Source of the DNA: a bacterium
GTDB lineage: Bacteria; Planctomycetota; UBA1135; UBA2386
Direction of reading: 5' to 3'
DNA length: 64,000 nt
NCBI GenBank assembly: GCA_030432695.1
Contig: JAUILN010000014.1
Location: 186,001-250,000 of the forward strand
Shown piece after piece: positions 52,355 through 60,578 of this stretch (positions within the stretch are counted from its first letter, which is position 1; each line of letters opens with the position of its first letter). A program made the translations under genes and the position numbers. Below the pieces are notes generated by a model. It did no database searches, was not told the DNA's origin, and saw only the letters and a program-made list of their open reading frames with translations.

Positions 52355-53098
52355 TCAGATCTCGAGGAGGTCTGCGGCCTTCACCACTTCGCCGGCGAAC
52401 ACCGCGCGGGCCTCGGCGATCAGGTCGTGGCCGTCGCACTCGGGGTAGAAGTGGGTGAGGACGAGCTTCTTCGCGCCTGCGCGCTGGGCGGCGCGGCCGG
52501 CTTCGGTGGGGGTCATGTGGCCCGGGCCTGGTGCTGCGCTGGGGAACGCGGAGTCGCAGATGAACACGTCGGCGGCTCGAGCGAGCGGAATCAGGCCGGC
52601 GCAGTCGACCGCGTCGCCCGAGAAGGCGACCACCCGGCCGCTGCCGCCACGGACCCGATAGCCGAGACTGGCGTCGGTGTGCTCGATGTCGACCGCGGTG
52701 ACCTGCAGGCCCTCCACCTCCAAGTCGCCCGGCGCGATCTCGTCGAGCACCAGCTCGAACGGTAGCCGCCCGACCCACGGCCAGGCTTCGGCGAGACTGG
52801 CGTGCAGCGCGCGGAGGCCAGGCGCGCCGACGACGCGCAACCGCTTCACCGCAGCGAAGGCGGGGTTCCGGAGCCCGAACAACAGCGGCGCGAGATCTGC
52901 GCAGTGGTCGGTGTGGTAGTGCGTCAGGAGGACGGCGTGGACGTCGCCGAGATCCAGTCCCGCCTGCGGCAGCCTGCGCAGCGTGCCCGGCCCGAGATCG
53001 ACCAGCACGTTCCGTCCGCCATCCTGCACCAGGTAACCGGCCGGGAATCGATCGATCACCGGCACCGCCGTGCCCGAGCCCAACACCGTCACGCGCAT
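52355..53098 (-). CDS. Metallo-beta-lactamase-fold hydrolase, RNase Z-like
   Basis: The protein has 247 residues. It has the N-terminal VTVLGSGTAVP strand and the zinc motif THYHTDHCADL (H60, H62, D64, H65), then VAFSGDAVDC (Asp/His ligand region) and a C-terminal LVLTHFYPECDGHDL. This order fits the RNase Z/ribonuclease-like branch. The length is shorter than tRNA 3'-endonuclease Z (about 300 residues), and the exosite arm is not evident, so another phosphodiester or lactone substrate is possible. TAACCC is 6 bases before the ATG. It is convergent with the NTF2-like gene across repeats A3 and A4. Confidence 0.85.
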   Translation of the reverse strand: MRVTVLGSGTAVPVIDRFPAGYLVQDGGRNVLVDLGPGTLRRLPQAGLDLGDVHAVLLTHYHTDHCADLAPLLFGLRNPAFAAVKRLRVVGAPGLRALHASLAEAWPWVGRLPFELVLDEIAPGDLEVEGLQVTAVDIEHTDASLGYRVRGGSGRVVAFSGDAVDCAGLIPLARAADVFICDSAFPSAAPGPGHMTPTEAGRAAQRAGAKKLVLTHFYPECDGHDLIAEARAVFAGEVVKAADLLEI

Positions 53099-53104
53099 AC
53101 GGAT

Positions 53105-53110
53105 GGGTTA
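53105..53110 (-). promoter_or_regulatory. Weak possible -10 element TAACCC (minus)
   Basis: TAACCC on the minus strand is 6 bases before the ATG at 53098. It departs from TAnnnT at the last base. Confidence 0.25.
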
Positions 53111-53136
53111 GCGCCGCGGGCCGATCGAGTCGACCC

Positions 53137-54396
53137 TCACGCGTGCTGCTGTGCCAGCAACCTGCCGAGCGTCTCGGCGAGGCGCGACCGATCCAGGGGC
53201 TTGGTGAGGAACTCGTCGCAGCCCGCGGCGAGGCACTTCTCACGGTCGCCGTCGAGCGCGTGGGCGGTGAGTGCGATCACCGGTGTGTGGTCGTCGCGGT
53301 CGCGCAGCGAGCGGGTCGCGGCGTAGCCGTCGAGCACCGGCATCTGCATGTCCATCACCACGCAGTCGAAGTGCCGCTGGTCGAGCATCCGCAGTGCGAC
53401 GAGGCCGTTCTCGGCGAACTCGGAATGGAGTCCGAGCTTGCGCAGCGCGTGGCGTAGCAGGAGTCGGTTGTCGGCGGCGTCGTCGACGACCAGGACCGTG
53501 CCGGAGAATGTCGGCATGCCGGTCGCCGTGTCTCCATCGAGCATGCGCGTGCCTGACCAGCGCGGCAGAGCCGGCGCGAGCACCGGGTCGCGTGATCGGG
53601 CCCGCGCATAGGGAAGTACCAGGCGGAAGGTCGTCCCGCTCGCGCCGTTGTCGGTCAGCATGAGCCGGCCGCCGAGGCAACGCGTCACGGCCTTCGCCAG
53701 GGCCAGCCCCAGGCCCACACCGCCGTGGCGGCGCGCATGGCTGCTGTCGCCCTTGCCGAGGTCCGCGAACAGCCGTGCCCGCATCTGCTCCGGAATCCCG
53801 GGGCCGCTGTCCTGGACCTCGAAGACCAGCTGCTGATTCCCCTCCAGCGCGGTCACGTGCAGCTGTACGTTGCCCCGGCGCGTGAACTTGACCGCGTTGT
53901 GCAGCAGGCAGCGCAGGATCTGCGCGACCCGGTCGGGGTCCACCTCCACGCACATCGGCACGGAGTCGTCGACCGTCGTCGAAAGGATCAAGCCTTTGCG
54001 GTCCGCCTCTGGCCGCAGATCGCGGTCCAGCTCGCGGACCAGGGTGCGCGGCTCGACCGGGATCGGGTGGATCCGGAGGTCGCCGTCGCGCAGCCGCGCA
54101 TAGTCGAACACGTCATTGACCAGCCTGAGCAGCAGGCGGCCGTGGTTCAGCACCCGGCGGGTGAACTCGTCGCGACGCCGCTCGCTGATCCGCTCCTGCG
54201 CGGCGATCTCCGCGTAGCCGAGCATCGCGGTGAGCGGCGTGCGCAGCTCGTGGGCGAGGTTCGACAGGAACGCGTCGCGCGCCGCCCGGTCATCGGGCGA
54301 AGGTTCAGAGCCACGACGGCGACGTCCGAGCAGATAGCCCGTGGCCAGCGCGAGGCCGGTCGCGAGCAGCAGCAGGGCGGTATCGGCGATGGACAT
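53137..54396 (-). CDS. Hybrid sensor histidine kinase with C-terminal receiver domain
   Basis: The protein has 419 residues. One N-terminal span (ALLLLATGLALATGYLLG) leads straight into a HisKA domain (LSNLAHELRTPLTAMLGY, phosphoacceptor H49) with no extracellular sensor. The HATPase domain has LLHNAVKFTRRGNV (N box), VQDSGPGIPEQM (G1) and HGGVGLGLALAK (G2). A receiver domain at about 298-415 has VVDDAADN, phosphoacceptor VVMDMQMPVLDG (D349) and LTKPLD (K399). Signal input is probably by another protein. No response regulator or phosphotransfer gene is adjacent. Confidence 0.93.
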   Translation of the reverse strand: MSIADTALLLLATGLALATGYLLGRRRRGSEPSPDDRAARDAFLSNLAHELRTPLTAMLGYAEIAAQERISERRRDEFTRRVLNHGRLLLRLVNDVFDYARLRDGDLRIHPIPVEPRTLVRELDRDLRPEADRKGLILSTTVDDSVPMCVEVDPDRVAQILRCLLHNAVKFTRRGNVQLHVTALEGNQQLVFEVQDSGPGIPEQMRARLFADLGKGDSSHARRHGGVGLGLALAKAVTRCLGGRLMLTDNGASGTTFRLVLPYARARSRDPVLAPALPRWSGTRMLDGDTATGMPTFSGTVLVVDDAADNRLLLRHALRKLGLHSEFAENGLVALRMLDQRHFDCVVMDMQMPVLDGYAATRSLRDRDDHTPVIALTAHALDGDREKCLAAGCDEFLTKPLDRSRLAETLGRLLAQQHA

Positions 54397-54452
54397 CGAG
54401 ACGGGAGTCTTCCGGATCTCCCGCTCTCATCGGCCATGCCGAGGCCCGGTCT

Positions 54453-55058
54453 TCAGTCGAGACCGGCCAGCTTCCGCAGGGCGGCGTATTCCTCGGGGGT
54501 GTCGCAGTCGCGGCAGAACCGGGCCTCGGGATCGAAGGCGCGGACCTCCTCCTCGGGGATCAGGTGCACCCCGGCCAGCTCGGCGAGCGCCTGGGCCCGG
54601 CGTTCCCCGCCGTTGACCAGTGCGTGGATCGCCGGGATCTCGCGGACGTGGTAGATGCCGGCCATCGGCTGCGGCTTGCCGTCGACCACCGGGACGACCC
54701 CGGAGTGGTCGCCGAGCTGGTCACAGAGCCACGCGAAGGCCCGGTCGTCGAGGAACGGCATGTCGCAGGCGGTCACCAGGGCGGCGTCGCAGCGGTCGTC
54801 GAGCGCGCGGAGCCCGGTCTCGATCGCCGCCAGCGGGCCTTCGCCGGGCCGCTCGTCGAACACCAGGTCGCACTCGGTGTGCAGCGGGGGCAATTCGTTC
54901 TCGGGCGAGCGGCTGACGACCACGACCGGGTGGCTGCAGTCGAGGAGTTCGGTGATGGCGCGGAGCAGCATCGACTGCCCGCCCCAGTCCAGACCGGCCT
55001 TGGGCTGGCCCATGCGCTCGCTCGGCCCACCGGCCAGGATGATGGATCCGACGATCAT
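54453..55058 (-). CDS. mobA: Molybdenum cofactor guanylyltransferase MobA
   Basis: The protein has 201 residues. The nucleotidyltransferase signature LAGGPSERMGQPKAGLDW (residues 8-25) binds GTP, and VTACDMPFLDDRAF carries the metal-binding Asp. MobA joins GMP to molybdopterin to give the guanine-dinucleotide form of the cofactor. No other molybdopterin gene is in the window. A molybdopterin-adenine or generic NTP-transferase-like role is possible, but length and motif favour MobA. TACGCT lies 7 bases before the ATG. Confidence 0.85.
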   Translation of the reverse strand: MIVGSIILAGGPSERMGQPKAGLDWGGQSMLLRAITELLDCSHPVVVVSRSPENELPPLHTECDLVFDERPGEGPLAAIETGLRALDDRCDAALVTACDMPFLDDRAFAWLCDQLGDHSGVVPVVDGKPQPMAGIYHVREIPAIHALVNGGERRAQALAELAGVHLIPEEEVRAFDPEARFCRDCDTPEEYAALRKLAGLD

Positions 55059-55065
55059 GGCGCGG

Positions 55066-55071
55066 AGCGTA
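55066..55071 (-). promoter_or_regulatory. Possible -10 element TACGCT (minus), leaderless-type spacing
   Basis: TACGCT on the minus strand is 7 bases before the mobA ATG at 55058. It is identical in sequence and spacing to the element at 50633. Confidence 0.45.
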
Positions 55072-55099
55072 CGGCGGTGGGGCGGCGCGGGCTACGACG

Positions 55100-55105
55100 T
55101 AGACT
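55100..55105 (+). promoter_or_regulatory. Possible -10 element TAGACT
   Basis: TAGACT is 13 bases before the ATG at 55119. It lies in the same short divergent gap as the mobA element, on the other strand. Confidence 0.4.
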
Positions 55106-55118
55106 GCGAAGCTCAGCG

Positions 55119-55823
55119 ATGATCCAAGCAGCGACCCTCCGGCTCTGTGACCACGTCTTCGAACGGCTCGACTGGGCGCGGCTCGGCGAGATCTACTGCG
55201 ACGAGGGTGGCGACGCGTTCTGGGCCGCCCACCGGGAGCCTGCGCGGCGGCTCGGCGGCGACTGGGCCCGGGCGCTGGCGAGGCGGTTGCCGACCGGGGG
55301 AACCAGTCTCTACGTCGGCGCCGGAGTGGCGGAGCTGGTGCCGATGCTGGTGGAGGCCTGCGATCTCGGGCGGCGGGTCGTGGGGGCCAACCTGCGCGCG
55401 GAAGAGATCGAGGTCCTGCAGGCGGGACTCCGAGCCTGCGATCTCGGAGCGCGGATCGACCTCCGGGCCGGCGACGCCGCGGCGGTCGCCGAGGGCGGGC
55501 GCTACGACCATCTCGCCGTTGTCAGCGTGCTCACCGATCCGGAGACCTGGCCGCAGCTCAGCGGGGTCACCTACGGTCGGATCCCCGCGGTGGCCTTGGA
55601 CGTCCAGGCATTCACGGCGGAGCGCGAGCGAGCGCGGCGACTCGTCGGTGGCCTGTGCGCGGGTCTGACTCTCCCTGGTCTGGTGACCACCACGGTCGAC
55701 GAGGTCGCGTGGTTCCTCGACTGGTCCGATCAGAGCGGAGTGTCGATCGAGGCTGACGACGAGGTGGTCGAAACCGCGATCGTGGGAGATCCCCTTGGGT
55801 TCCTGGCGGTGCGGAGCGGATAG
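55119..55823 (+). CDS. Methyltransferase-like protein of unknown function
   Basis: The protein has 234 residues. LYVGAGVAELVPMLVEA (about 64-80) resembles SAM motif I, and VVGANLRAEEIEVLQAGL and ARIDLRAGDAAAVAEGG fit motifs II and III of a class I methyltransferase fold. The acidic residue at the end of strand 2 is replaced by Asn (GAN), so SAM binding is not assured. The C-terminal half has no recognised motif. It diverges from mobA (60-base gap) and is followed by a VOC protein on the same strand. Confidence 0.6.
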   Translation: MIQAATLRLCDHVFERLDWARLGEIYCDEGGDAFWAAHREPARRLGGDWARALARRLPTGGTSLYVGAGVAELVPMLVEACDLGRRVVGANLRAEEIEVLQAGLRACDLGARIDLRAGDAAAVAEGGRYDHLAVVSVLTDPETWPQLSGVTYGRIPAVALDVQAFTAERERARRLVGGLCAGLTLPGLVTTTVDEVAWFLDWSDQSGVSIEADDEVVETAIVGDPLGFLAVRSG

Positions 55824-55865
55824 GCTCGGCGCCGCCCCTCCCGTTTCCCCCGACGTCAGTTCCCG

Positions 55866-56645
55866 ATGACTGATCTCCGTCCGGTCGGCACGTTCTGTTG
55901 GTGCGAACTCGCCACGCGAGACGCCGACGGCGCCAAGTCCTTCTACTCGTCGCTATTCGGCTGGACCTATGCGGACGACACCGGCGACTTCGGGGTCTAC
56001 ACCAAGATCCAGGTCGACGGCCGAGAGATGGGGGGGCTGTATGCGATGGCTGGCCCCATGTTCGAAGGTGTGCCGCCGCACTGGATGTACCACGTGCGCG
56101 TCGAGGACGCCGACTCGGTGGCGGCGCGTTCGACCGAGCTGGGCGGCACGACCCTGATGGGGCCGATGGACATCCCGAACACCGGTCGGATGGCGATCCT
56201 GCAGGACCCCACCGGCGCGCGCTTCGCGATCTGGCAGGGCACGCAGCACTGCGGAACCACGCTGCCGCCGGAGACGATCGGCTCGAAGGGCTGGGTCGAA
56301 CTGCAGACCCGCGACACCGCGGCGGCCACTGCCTACTACGCGGGCCTGTTCGGGTGGGAGGTGAAGGCCGACAGCGGCGAGCAGCCCTACCACGAGTTCG
56401 CCCTGCCCGGCGGCAAGCAGTTCGCCGGCATGATCCAGATCGACGAGCGCTGGGGCGAGGCGCCGTCGAACTGGATGGGCTACGTGATGGTCGACGACTG
56501 CCAGGCCACCTTCGCCAAGGCGACGAGCCTCGGTGCCGCGCCCTACATGCCGCCCAAGGTGATCCCCGGCGTCGGCGAGTTCTCGGTGGTCGCGGATCCG
56601 CAAGGCGCGGTGTTCGCGTTCATCCAGATGTCCGCAGGGGGTTAA
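55866..56645 (+). CDS. VOC (glyoxalase/bleomycin-resistance-fold) protein with two domains
   Basis: The protein has 259 residues and two tandem vicinal-oxygen-chelate domains. The first starts with FCWCELATRDADGAKSFYSSLFGW and ends DIPNTGRMAILQDPTGARFA; the second starts WVELQTRDTAAATAYYAGLFGW and ends GVGEFSVVADPQGAVFAFIQ. This two-domain arrangement is typical of CFP-30B-like hypothetical VOC proteins. Metal ligands and substrate are uncertain. The stop codon TAA lies in the left arm of hairpin repeat B3, and the last residues (SAGG) are partly repeat-encoded. Confidence 0.85.
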   Translation: MTDLRPVGTFCWCELATRDADGAKSFYSSLFGWTYADDTGDFGVYTKIQVDGREMGGLYAMAGPMFEGVPPHWMYHVRVEDADSVAARSTELGGTTLMGPMDIPNTGRMAILQDPTGARFAIWQGTQHCGTTLPPETIGSKGWVELQTRDTAAATAYYAGLFGWEVKADSGEQPYHEFALPGGKQFAGMIQIDERWGEAPSNWMGYVMVDDCQATFAKATSLGAAPYMPPKVIPGVGEFSVVADPQGAVFAFIQMSAGG

Positions 56646-56675
56646 CAACTCGACCCGGCCTGGTTGTTAACCCCC
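56637..56675. repeat. Family B hairpin repeat, copy B3
   Basis: Arms GGGGGTTAACAAC (56637-56649) and GTTGTTAACCCCC (56663-56675) pair over 13 bases around an asymmetric CCGG-containing centre. It supplies the stop codon of the VOC gene. Its 39 bases are the exact reverse complement of copy B4, 35 bases away. Confidence 0.92.
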
Positions 56676-56710
56676 TCGACCGACGTCACGGACGATCGAC
56701 TGCAACGCAA

Positions 56711-56749
56711 GGGGGTTAACAACCAGGCCGGGTCGAGTTGTTAACCCCC
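56711..56749. repeat. Family B hairpin repeat, copy B4
   Basis: Arms GGGGGTTAACAAC (56711-56723) and GTTGTTAACCCCC (56737-56749). It lies 8 bases from the stop codon of the minus-strand helical-repeat gene. With B3 it forms an inverted pair that could also fold as one long structure. Confidence 0.92.
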
Positions 56750-56757
56750 CCCAAAGC

Positions 56758-59700
56758 TCACTTCAGCAGGCGCGTGGTGGCGACCTGGGCTGCCTTGGCG
56801 ATCTCGGCGTCGGGGTCTTCGGTCCAGGTGATCAGGAAGGGCAGGGCCTCGGGTTCGCCGAGTGCGCCGAGGGCCTGGATGGCGAGGAGGCGCTTGGGCT
56901 TGGGCTGATCGGCGGCGGCCTGGGCGACGAGGCGCGCGGCGGCCTTGGAGCGGCCGAGTTCGGCGGTACCGGAGAACACTGCGTCCCAGTGGGCCTTCTG
57001 CTCCTGGTGGAAGCGGATGGCTTCGAGGGATTGGCGGGCGGCGTCGCGGACCTCGGGTTTGGCGTCGCCCAGCGCGGTCAGGAGGGCGGGGACCCCTGCG
57101 GGTTCGAGGCGGGCGCCGAGGGCGTTGCAGGCGGCGAGGCGGTAGGTCCACTTCTCGTGGCGGGTGAAGGGTGCGATCAGCGGGGCGGCGGCGCCTTCCA
57201 CCTGCGGGGCAATATGGCGCATGAGGGCGTCGGGGGCCGAGGAGGCCGCGAGGGCCCGGCGGAAGCGCTCGTTGTCGATGGGTAGCTGGCGCTCGGCGAC
57301 CTCGTCGATCGCCGACGCGGCGACGAAGGGGGTCGGGTCCTCGAGGGCGTCGAGGAGGCGCGTGGTCCAAGCGTCACCGTCGAAGTGGTCGAGGCACTCG
57401 ACGCCGAGGTCGCGGAGCTGGTCGTCCTTGGCGTCGAGGAGTGCGACGACGAGGCGTTCGACGGCTTCGGACGTGGCGGGTTCGAGCTGGCCGAGCTTGC
57501 GGCGGATGACCAGGCGGAGGGTGACGTTCTGGAGGCCGTAGTGGAAGGGGGCGTCGGGGCGGCTGACCTGGCTTGCGGCGAGGTCGGCCATCGTCGTCAG
57601 CAGGTCGGCTGGGAGTGAGAGGGGGTTCGCCGGGCAGGGGACCGTGTTGTTGTTGGCGCCGTGGGCCGTGAGCGAAGAACTCTCGGGCGTGGCCTGCACG
57701 TTGAGGAGGTGGCCGGCTGCGACCCACGCGTCCTCGTCGATGGGGTCGAGGCCCTGGAGCGCGGTGCGCCAGACGCGGGGGAGCTGCTCGTCGGTGTAGC
57801 CGTGCCAGTGGTGGGCGCCGTTCGCGTCGACGATGTAGTGGGACAGCATGGCGATGCCTGCCGGCAACCAGTCCGCCTGCTGGCGCTGGCGCATCCAGTC
57901 GGGGAAGGGCGACGGTGCGAATCTCGGTTGCTGCGGAATCTGGGGTTGGGCAACCAACATCCGGACAAGCTTCTCGTCGCCGACCTTCACGAGCTGCGCG
58001 ATGCACGCGCTGCGAACCGCGTCGTTCTCTTGCTTGCGGTCGCCGAACGGCGGTTCCAGGAAGCCCCGGATCAGGCCGCGGCTCGCTTCGTCGTCGCGTT
58101 GCTGGTTCAGCTTCACCAGGGCGTAGCCGAGTTCCGCGTAGAGGCGCTCGTTGGAAGATCGGATGGTGCGCTCGGCTTCGATCAGTGCGGCGAAGTAGTC
58201 CGTGGCCTGCGGCGCCCCGGTGCTGGCGAGGGCTGCGAACGCCTGTTCCGGCCAGGTCGTCCCGCGACGGATCTCCTCCACGTCTGGCACGTGCCGACGG
58301 ATCGCCGGCCAAGCGCTCGCCGGCAGGTCGCGCCAGGCAAGCCAGGTGAACGCCAGGTTGGCGGAATCGCCGAGCGCCGCGAGGACCCGCTGCACGTCTT
58401 CCTCGCCCTGATGCGCGTGCTGGATGAGCCAGTTCCGGAGCAGTCGTTCTTCGAGGAAGCCCTGTCGTGCGAGCGCAGCAATCGATTCGAGGTCGGCGTT
58501 TGAAGTGCAGCGCTGCGCATAGAGCTGAGCGAGGTGGTCGAAGATCCTGCTCTCACCGTCGGCGAGATCGGCTGTCTGTCTCGCGCCGATGCGCGTGACG
58601 AGTTGTAGAACCTCGCGGCTAGCCAGGGCCGGCTCGATTCCCCAGGACTGCGGGCTGAACTGAGCTTGCAACGCATCCGCGTCCGAGTGCTCGATCACGA
58701 ACGCTCGGCCGAGGCTGGTTCGTGGGCCGTGCTGTCCCACCAATCGACCTGCGGCCTCACGCACGTCGGGATCGACGGAGTCGAAGGCGTCGCGGAGGAC
58801 TGGCAGAACAGCGTCTAGCGACTCCTCCAGGGCGTCGGGGTTGCTGGCCAGTTCGTTCAGTCGGGAGTAGAGGCTGCGGATCGCGATCGGTCGGGCGCCT
58901 TCCACCGGGGAGTGGACGGCTTCGAGCAGCGTGTCGAATGGCACGAGGCGGTACGCGGCGAGCGCCTTCTCGAATATCTCGGGCTCCGGGTGCTTGGCAT
59001 ACGCAGCGGCGACGGGTGCGAGATCTTCGGCGAAGATCGAGGATGCGTGCTCCGAGAGGAAGCGGAGTGAACTTGCCACGCGCCGTCTCGCGAAGTCCGG
59101 AAGCTGCTCGCTCAGCGCGCCGAGCCGGTCGAACGGCGGCTGCAGATCGTCTGCGAGGAGATCGAGAAGGAACTCGCGGGCCTGCGGGCCGCCGGTGAGC
59201 CAGAGCAGTTCCGAGATCCTGTACGTGGATCCAATATCTTGAGTGGCTTGGGCACGTTCGAGTTCCGCGAGGATTGCGCGTGATCCGGGCGCTCCGATCC
59301 AGTGCAGGTCATTCAGTAGATCCATTTGTACGACCATCTGGCTGAGGTCGCCTGGTCGATAGCGGGCCACTCGGATCGCGGCCTGGCGCTCCAGCGCGGC
59401 CTCGCGTTCCAGGTCGGGCCGTGGCGCCTCCAGCAGCGCGCGCGCCGCACGGGCGACGGCGTCGTCGGCGTTCTGCGAAGCCCGTTCGAGTGCCTCGCGC
59501 GCGGCGTCGATCTGGTCCTCCGGCGATCGCAGCAGCAGCTGACCGATCCGCAATGCGGCGTGGCGGCGGATCGCGGCCGGCTGGGCCGTGTCCTGCTCGA
59601 TCGCCCGGTAGCGCTCCAGGGCGCGCGCCTCGTCGAATTCCGCCTCCTCGATGAGGATCGCGGCTTCGAGGGTCGGGTTGGTCGGCAGCGGGTCCTGCGC

Positions 59701-59784
59701 GGTCGCGTGCGTCGCGGGAAGTGCGAGCAGCAGCGCCATGAGGACGGTCGCCGGAATACTGGTCGTCGTGGGTCTGTGGGCCAT
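56758..59784 (-). CDS. Large secreted HEAT-repeat protein
   Basis: The protein has 1008 residues with a signal peptide (TTTSIPATVLMALLLALPAT). Nearly the whole length is helical repeats. The clearest HEAT units are near the C terminus, for example RLAACNALGARLEPAGVPAL followed by LGDAKPEVRDAARQSLEAI, and LLAIQALGALGEPEALPFL. Such solenoids are protein-binding scaffolds. The middle region is less regular, and the segment around HGYTDEQLPRVWRTALQGLD may be non-repeat. I chose the ATG at 59784; an upstream in-frame start at 59856 would add 24 polar residues before the signal peptide. It ends next to repeat B4. Confidence 0.75.
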   Translation of the reverse strand: MAHRPTTTSIPATVLMALLLALPATHATAQDPLPTNPTLEAAILIEEAEFDEARALERYRAIEQDTAQPAAIRRHAALRIGQLLLRSPEDQIDAAREALERASQNADDAVARAARALLEAPRPDLEREAALERQAAIRVARYRPGDLSQMVVQMDLLNDLHWIGAPGSRAILAELERAQATQDIGSTYRISELLWLTGGPQAREFLLDLLADDLQPPFDRLGALSEQLPDFARRRVASSLRFLSEHASSIFAEDLAPVAAAYAKHPEPEIFEKALAAYRLVPFDTLLEAVHSPVEGARPIAIRSLYSRLNELASNPDALEESLDAVLPVLRDAFDSVDPDVREAAGRLVGQHGPRTSLGRAFVIEHSDADALQAQFSPQSWGIEPALASREVLQLVTRIGARQTADLADGESRIFDHLAQLYAQRCTSNADLESIAALARQGFLEERLLRNWLIQHAHQGEEDVQRVLAALGDSANLAFTWLAWRDLPASAWPAIRRHVPDVEEIRRGTTWPEQAFAALASTGAPQATDYFAALIEAERTIRSSNERLYAELGYALVKLNQQRDDEASRGLIRGFLEPPFGDRKQENDAVRSACIAQLVKVGDEKLVRMLVAQPQIPQQPRFAPSPFPDWMRQRQQADWLPAGIAMLSHYIVDANGAHHWHGYTDEQLPRVWRTALQGLDPIDEDAWVAAGHLLNVQATPESSSLTAHGANNNTVPCPANPLSLPADLLTTMADLAASQVSRPDAPFHYGLQNVTLRLVIRRKLGQLEPATSEAVERLVVALLDAKDDQLRDLGVECLDHFDGDAWTTRLLDALEDPTPFVAASAIDEVAERQLPIDNERFRRALAASSAPDALMRHIAPQVEGAAAPLIAPFTRHEKWTYRLAACNALGARLEPAGVPALLTALGDAKPEVRDAARQSLEAIRFHQEQKAHWDAVFSGTAELGRSKAAARLVAQAAADQPKPKRLLAIQALGALGEPEALPFLITWTEDPDAEIAKAAQVATTRLLK

Positions 59785-59852
59785 GGGATCCAGAACACCC
59801 GGAGTCGGCGTGCGACGGGTCGCAGCCGCGTCGAAGGTCTGTCGAGAAACGG

Positions 59853-60578
59853 TCAAGGCGCGGCGTCCTCGTCATTGGCGAGCAGCCGATACCCGATGCC
59901 ATGCACCGTCCGCACGAAGCGCGGCTCTCTGTGGTCGTCTTCGAGCTTCTGCCGCAGGTGCAGCACGTGGGTGTCGATGGTGCGGTGGGTCACCACGCTG
60001 TCGCGGCCCCAGACCACGTCGAGGATCTGGTCGCGGGAGACCGCGCGGCCGCGCTCGCGCCACAGCAGCGCCAGGATGCCGGCCTCCTTGGGCGACAGCG
60101 CGTGCGTGGTTCCGTCGCGCGTCAGCTCGAAGGCCGCGAGGTCGATGCGTGCTGCGCCGAGGGTGAAGGGTTCGGGCGTCTCGGGGGTGTCGTCGCGCAA
60201 TCGCGGACTACGCCGCAGGTGTGCGCGGATGCGGGCCAGCAGTTCGCGCAAGGAGAACGGCTTGGTCACGTAGTCGTCGGCGCCGAGTTCCAGGCCGAGC
60301 ACCTTGTCGTGCTCGTCGCCACGCGCGGTGAGGATGAGCACCGGAGTCACCGTGTCACGCGCACGGAAGGCGCGCAGGATCTCCAGCCCCGACGCGCCGG
60401 GCAGCATCAGGTCGAGGACCCAGAGGTCGTATTGCTGCCGGGCATCGCGTGCCGCGTCGACGCCGCGTATGCCGTCGGCCAGCACCTCGACCTCGAAGCC
60501 CTGGTTACGCAATGCCTCGCGCAGGCCTTCGCGCAGCGTCGTGTCGTCTTCGACGACGAGGATGCGTGGTCGCGTCAT
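59853..60578 (-). CDS. OmpR-family response regulator
   Basis: The protein has 241 residues. The receiver domain has the acidic pair VVEDD (D11, D12), phosphoacceptor VLDLMLPGASG (D56), T84 and VTKPFS (K106). The winged-helix output domain ends with RTVHGIGYRLL and contains HALSPKEAGILALLWRERGR and DTHVLHLRQKLE, the OmpR/PhoB type DNA-binding pattern. The ATG overlaps the end of the histidine kinase gene (ATGA, 60575-60578), so the pair is translationally coupled with the kinase first. Confidence 0.96.
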   Translation of the reverse strand: MTRPRILVVEDDTTLREGLREALRNQGFEVEVLADGIRGVDAARDARQQYDLWVLDLMLPGASGLEILRAFRARDTVTPVLILTARGDEHDKVLGLELGADDYVTKPFSLRELLARIRAHLRRSPRLRDDTPETPEPFTLGAARIDLAAFELTRDGTTHALSPKEAGILALLWRERGRAVSRDQILDVVWGRDSVVTHRTIDTHVLHLRQKLEDDHREPRFVRTVHGIGYRLLANDEDAAP

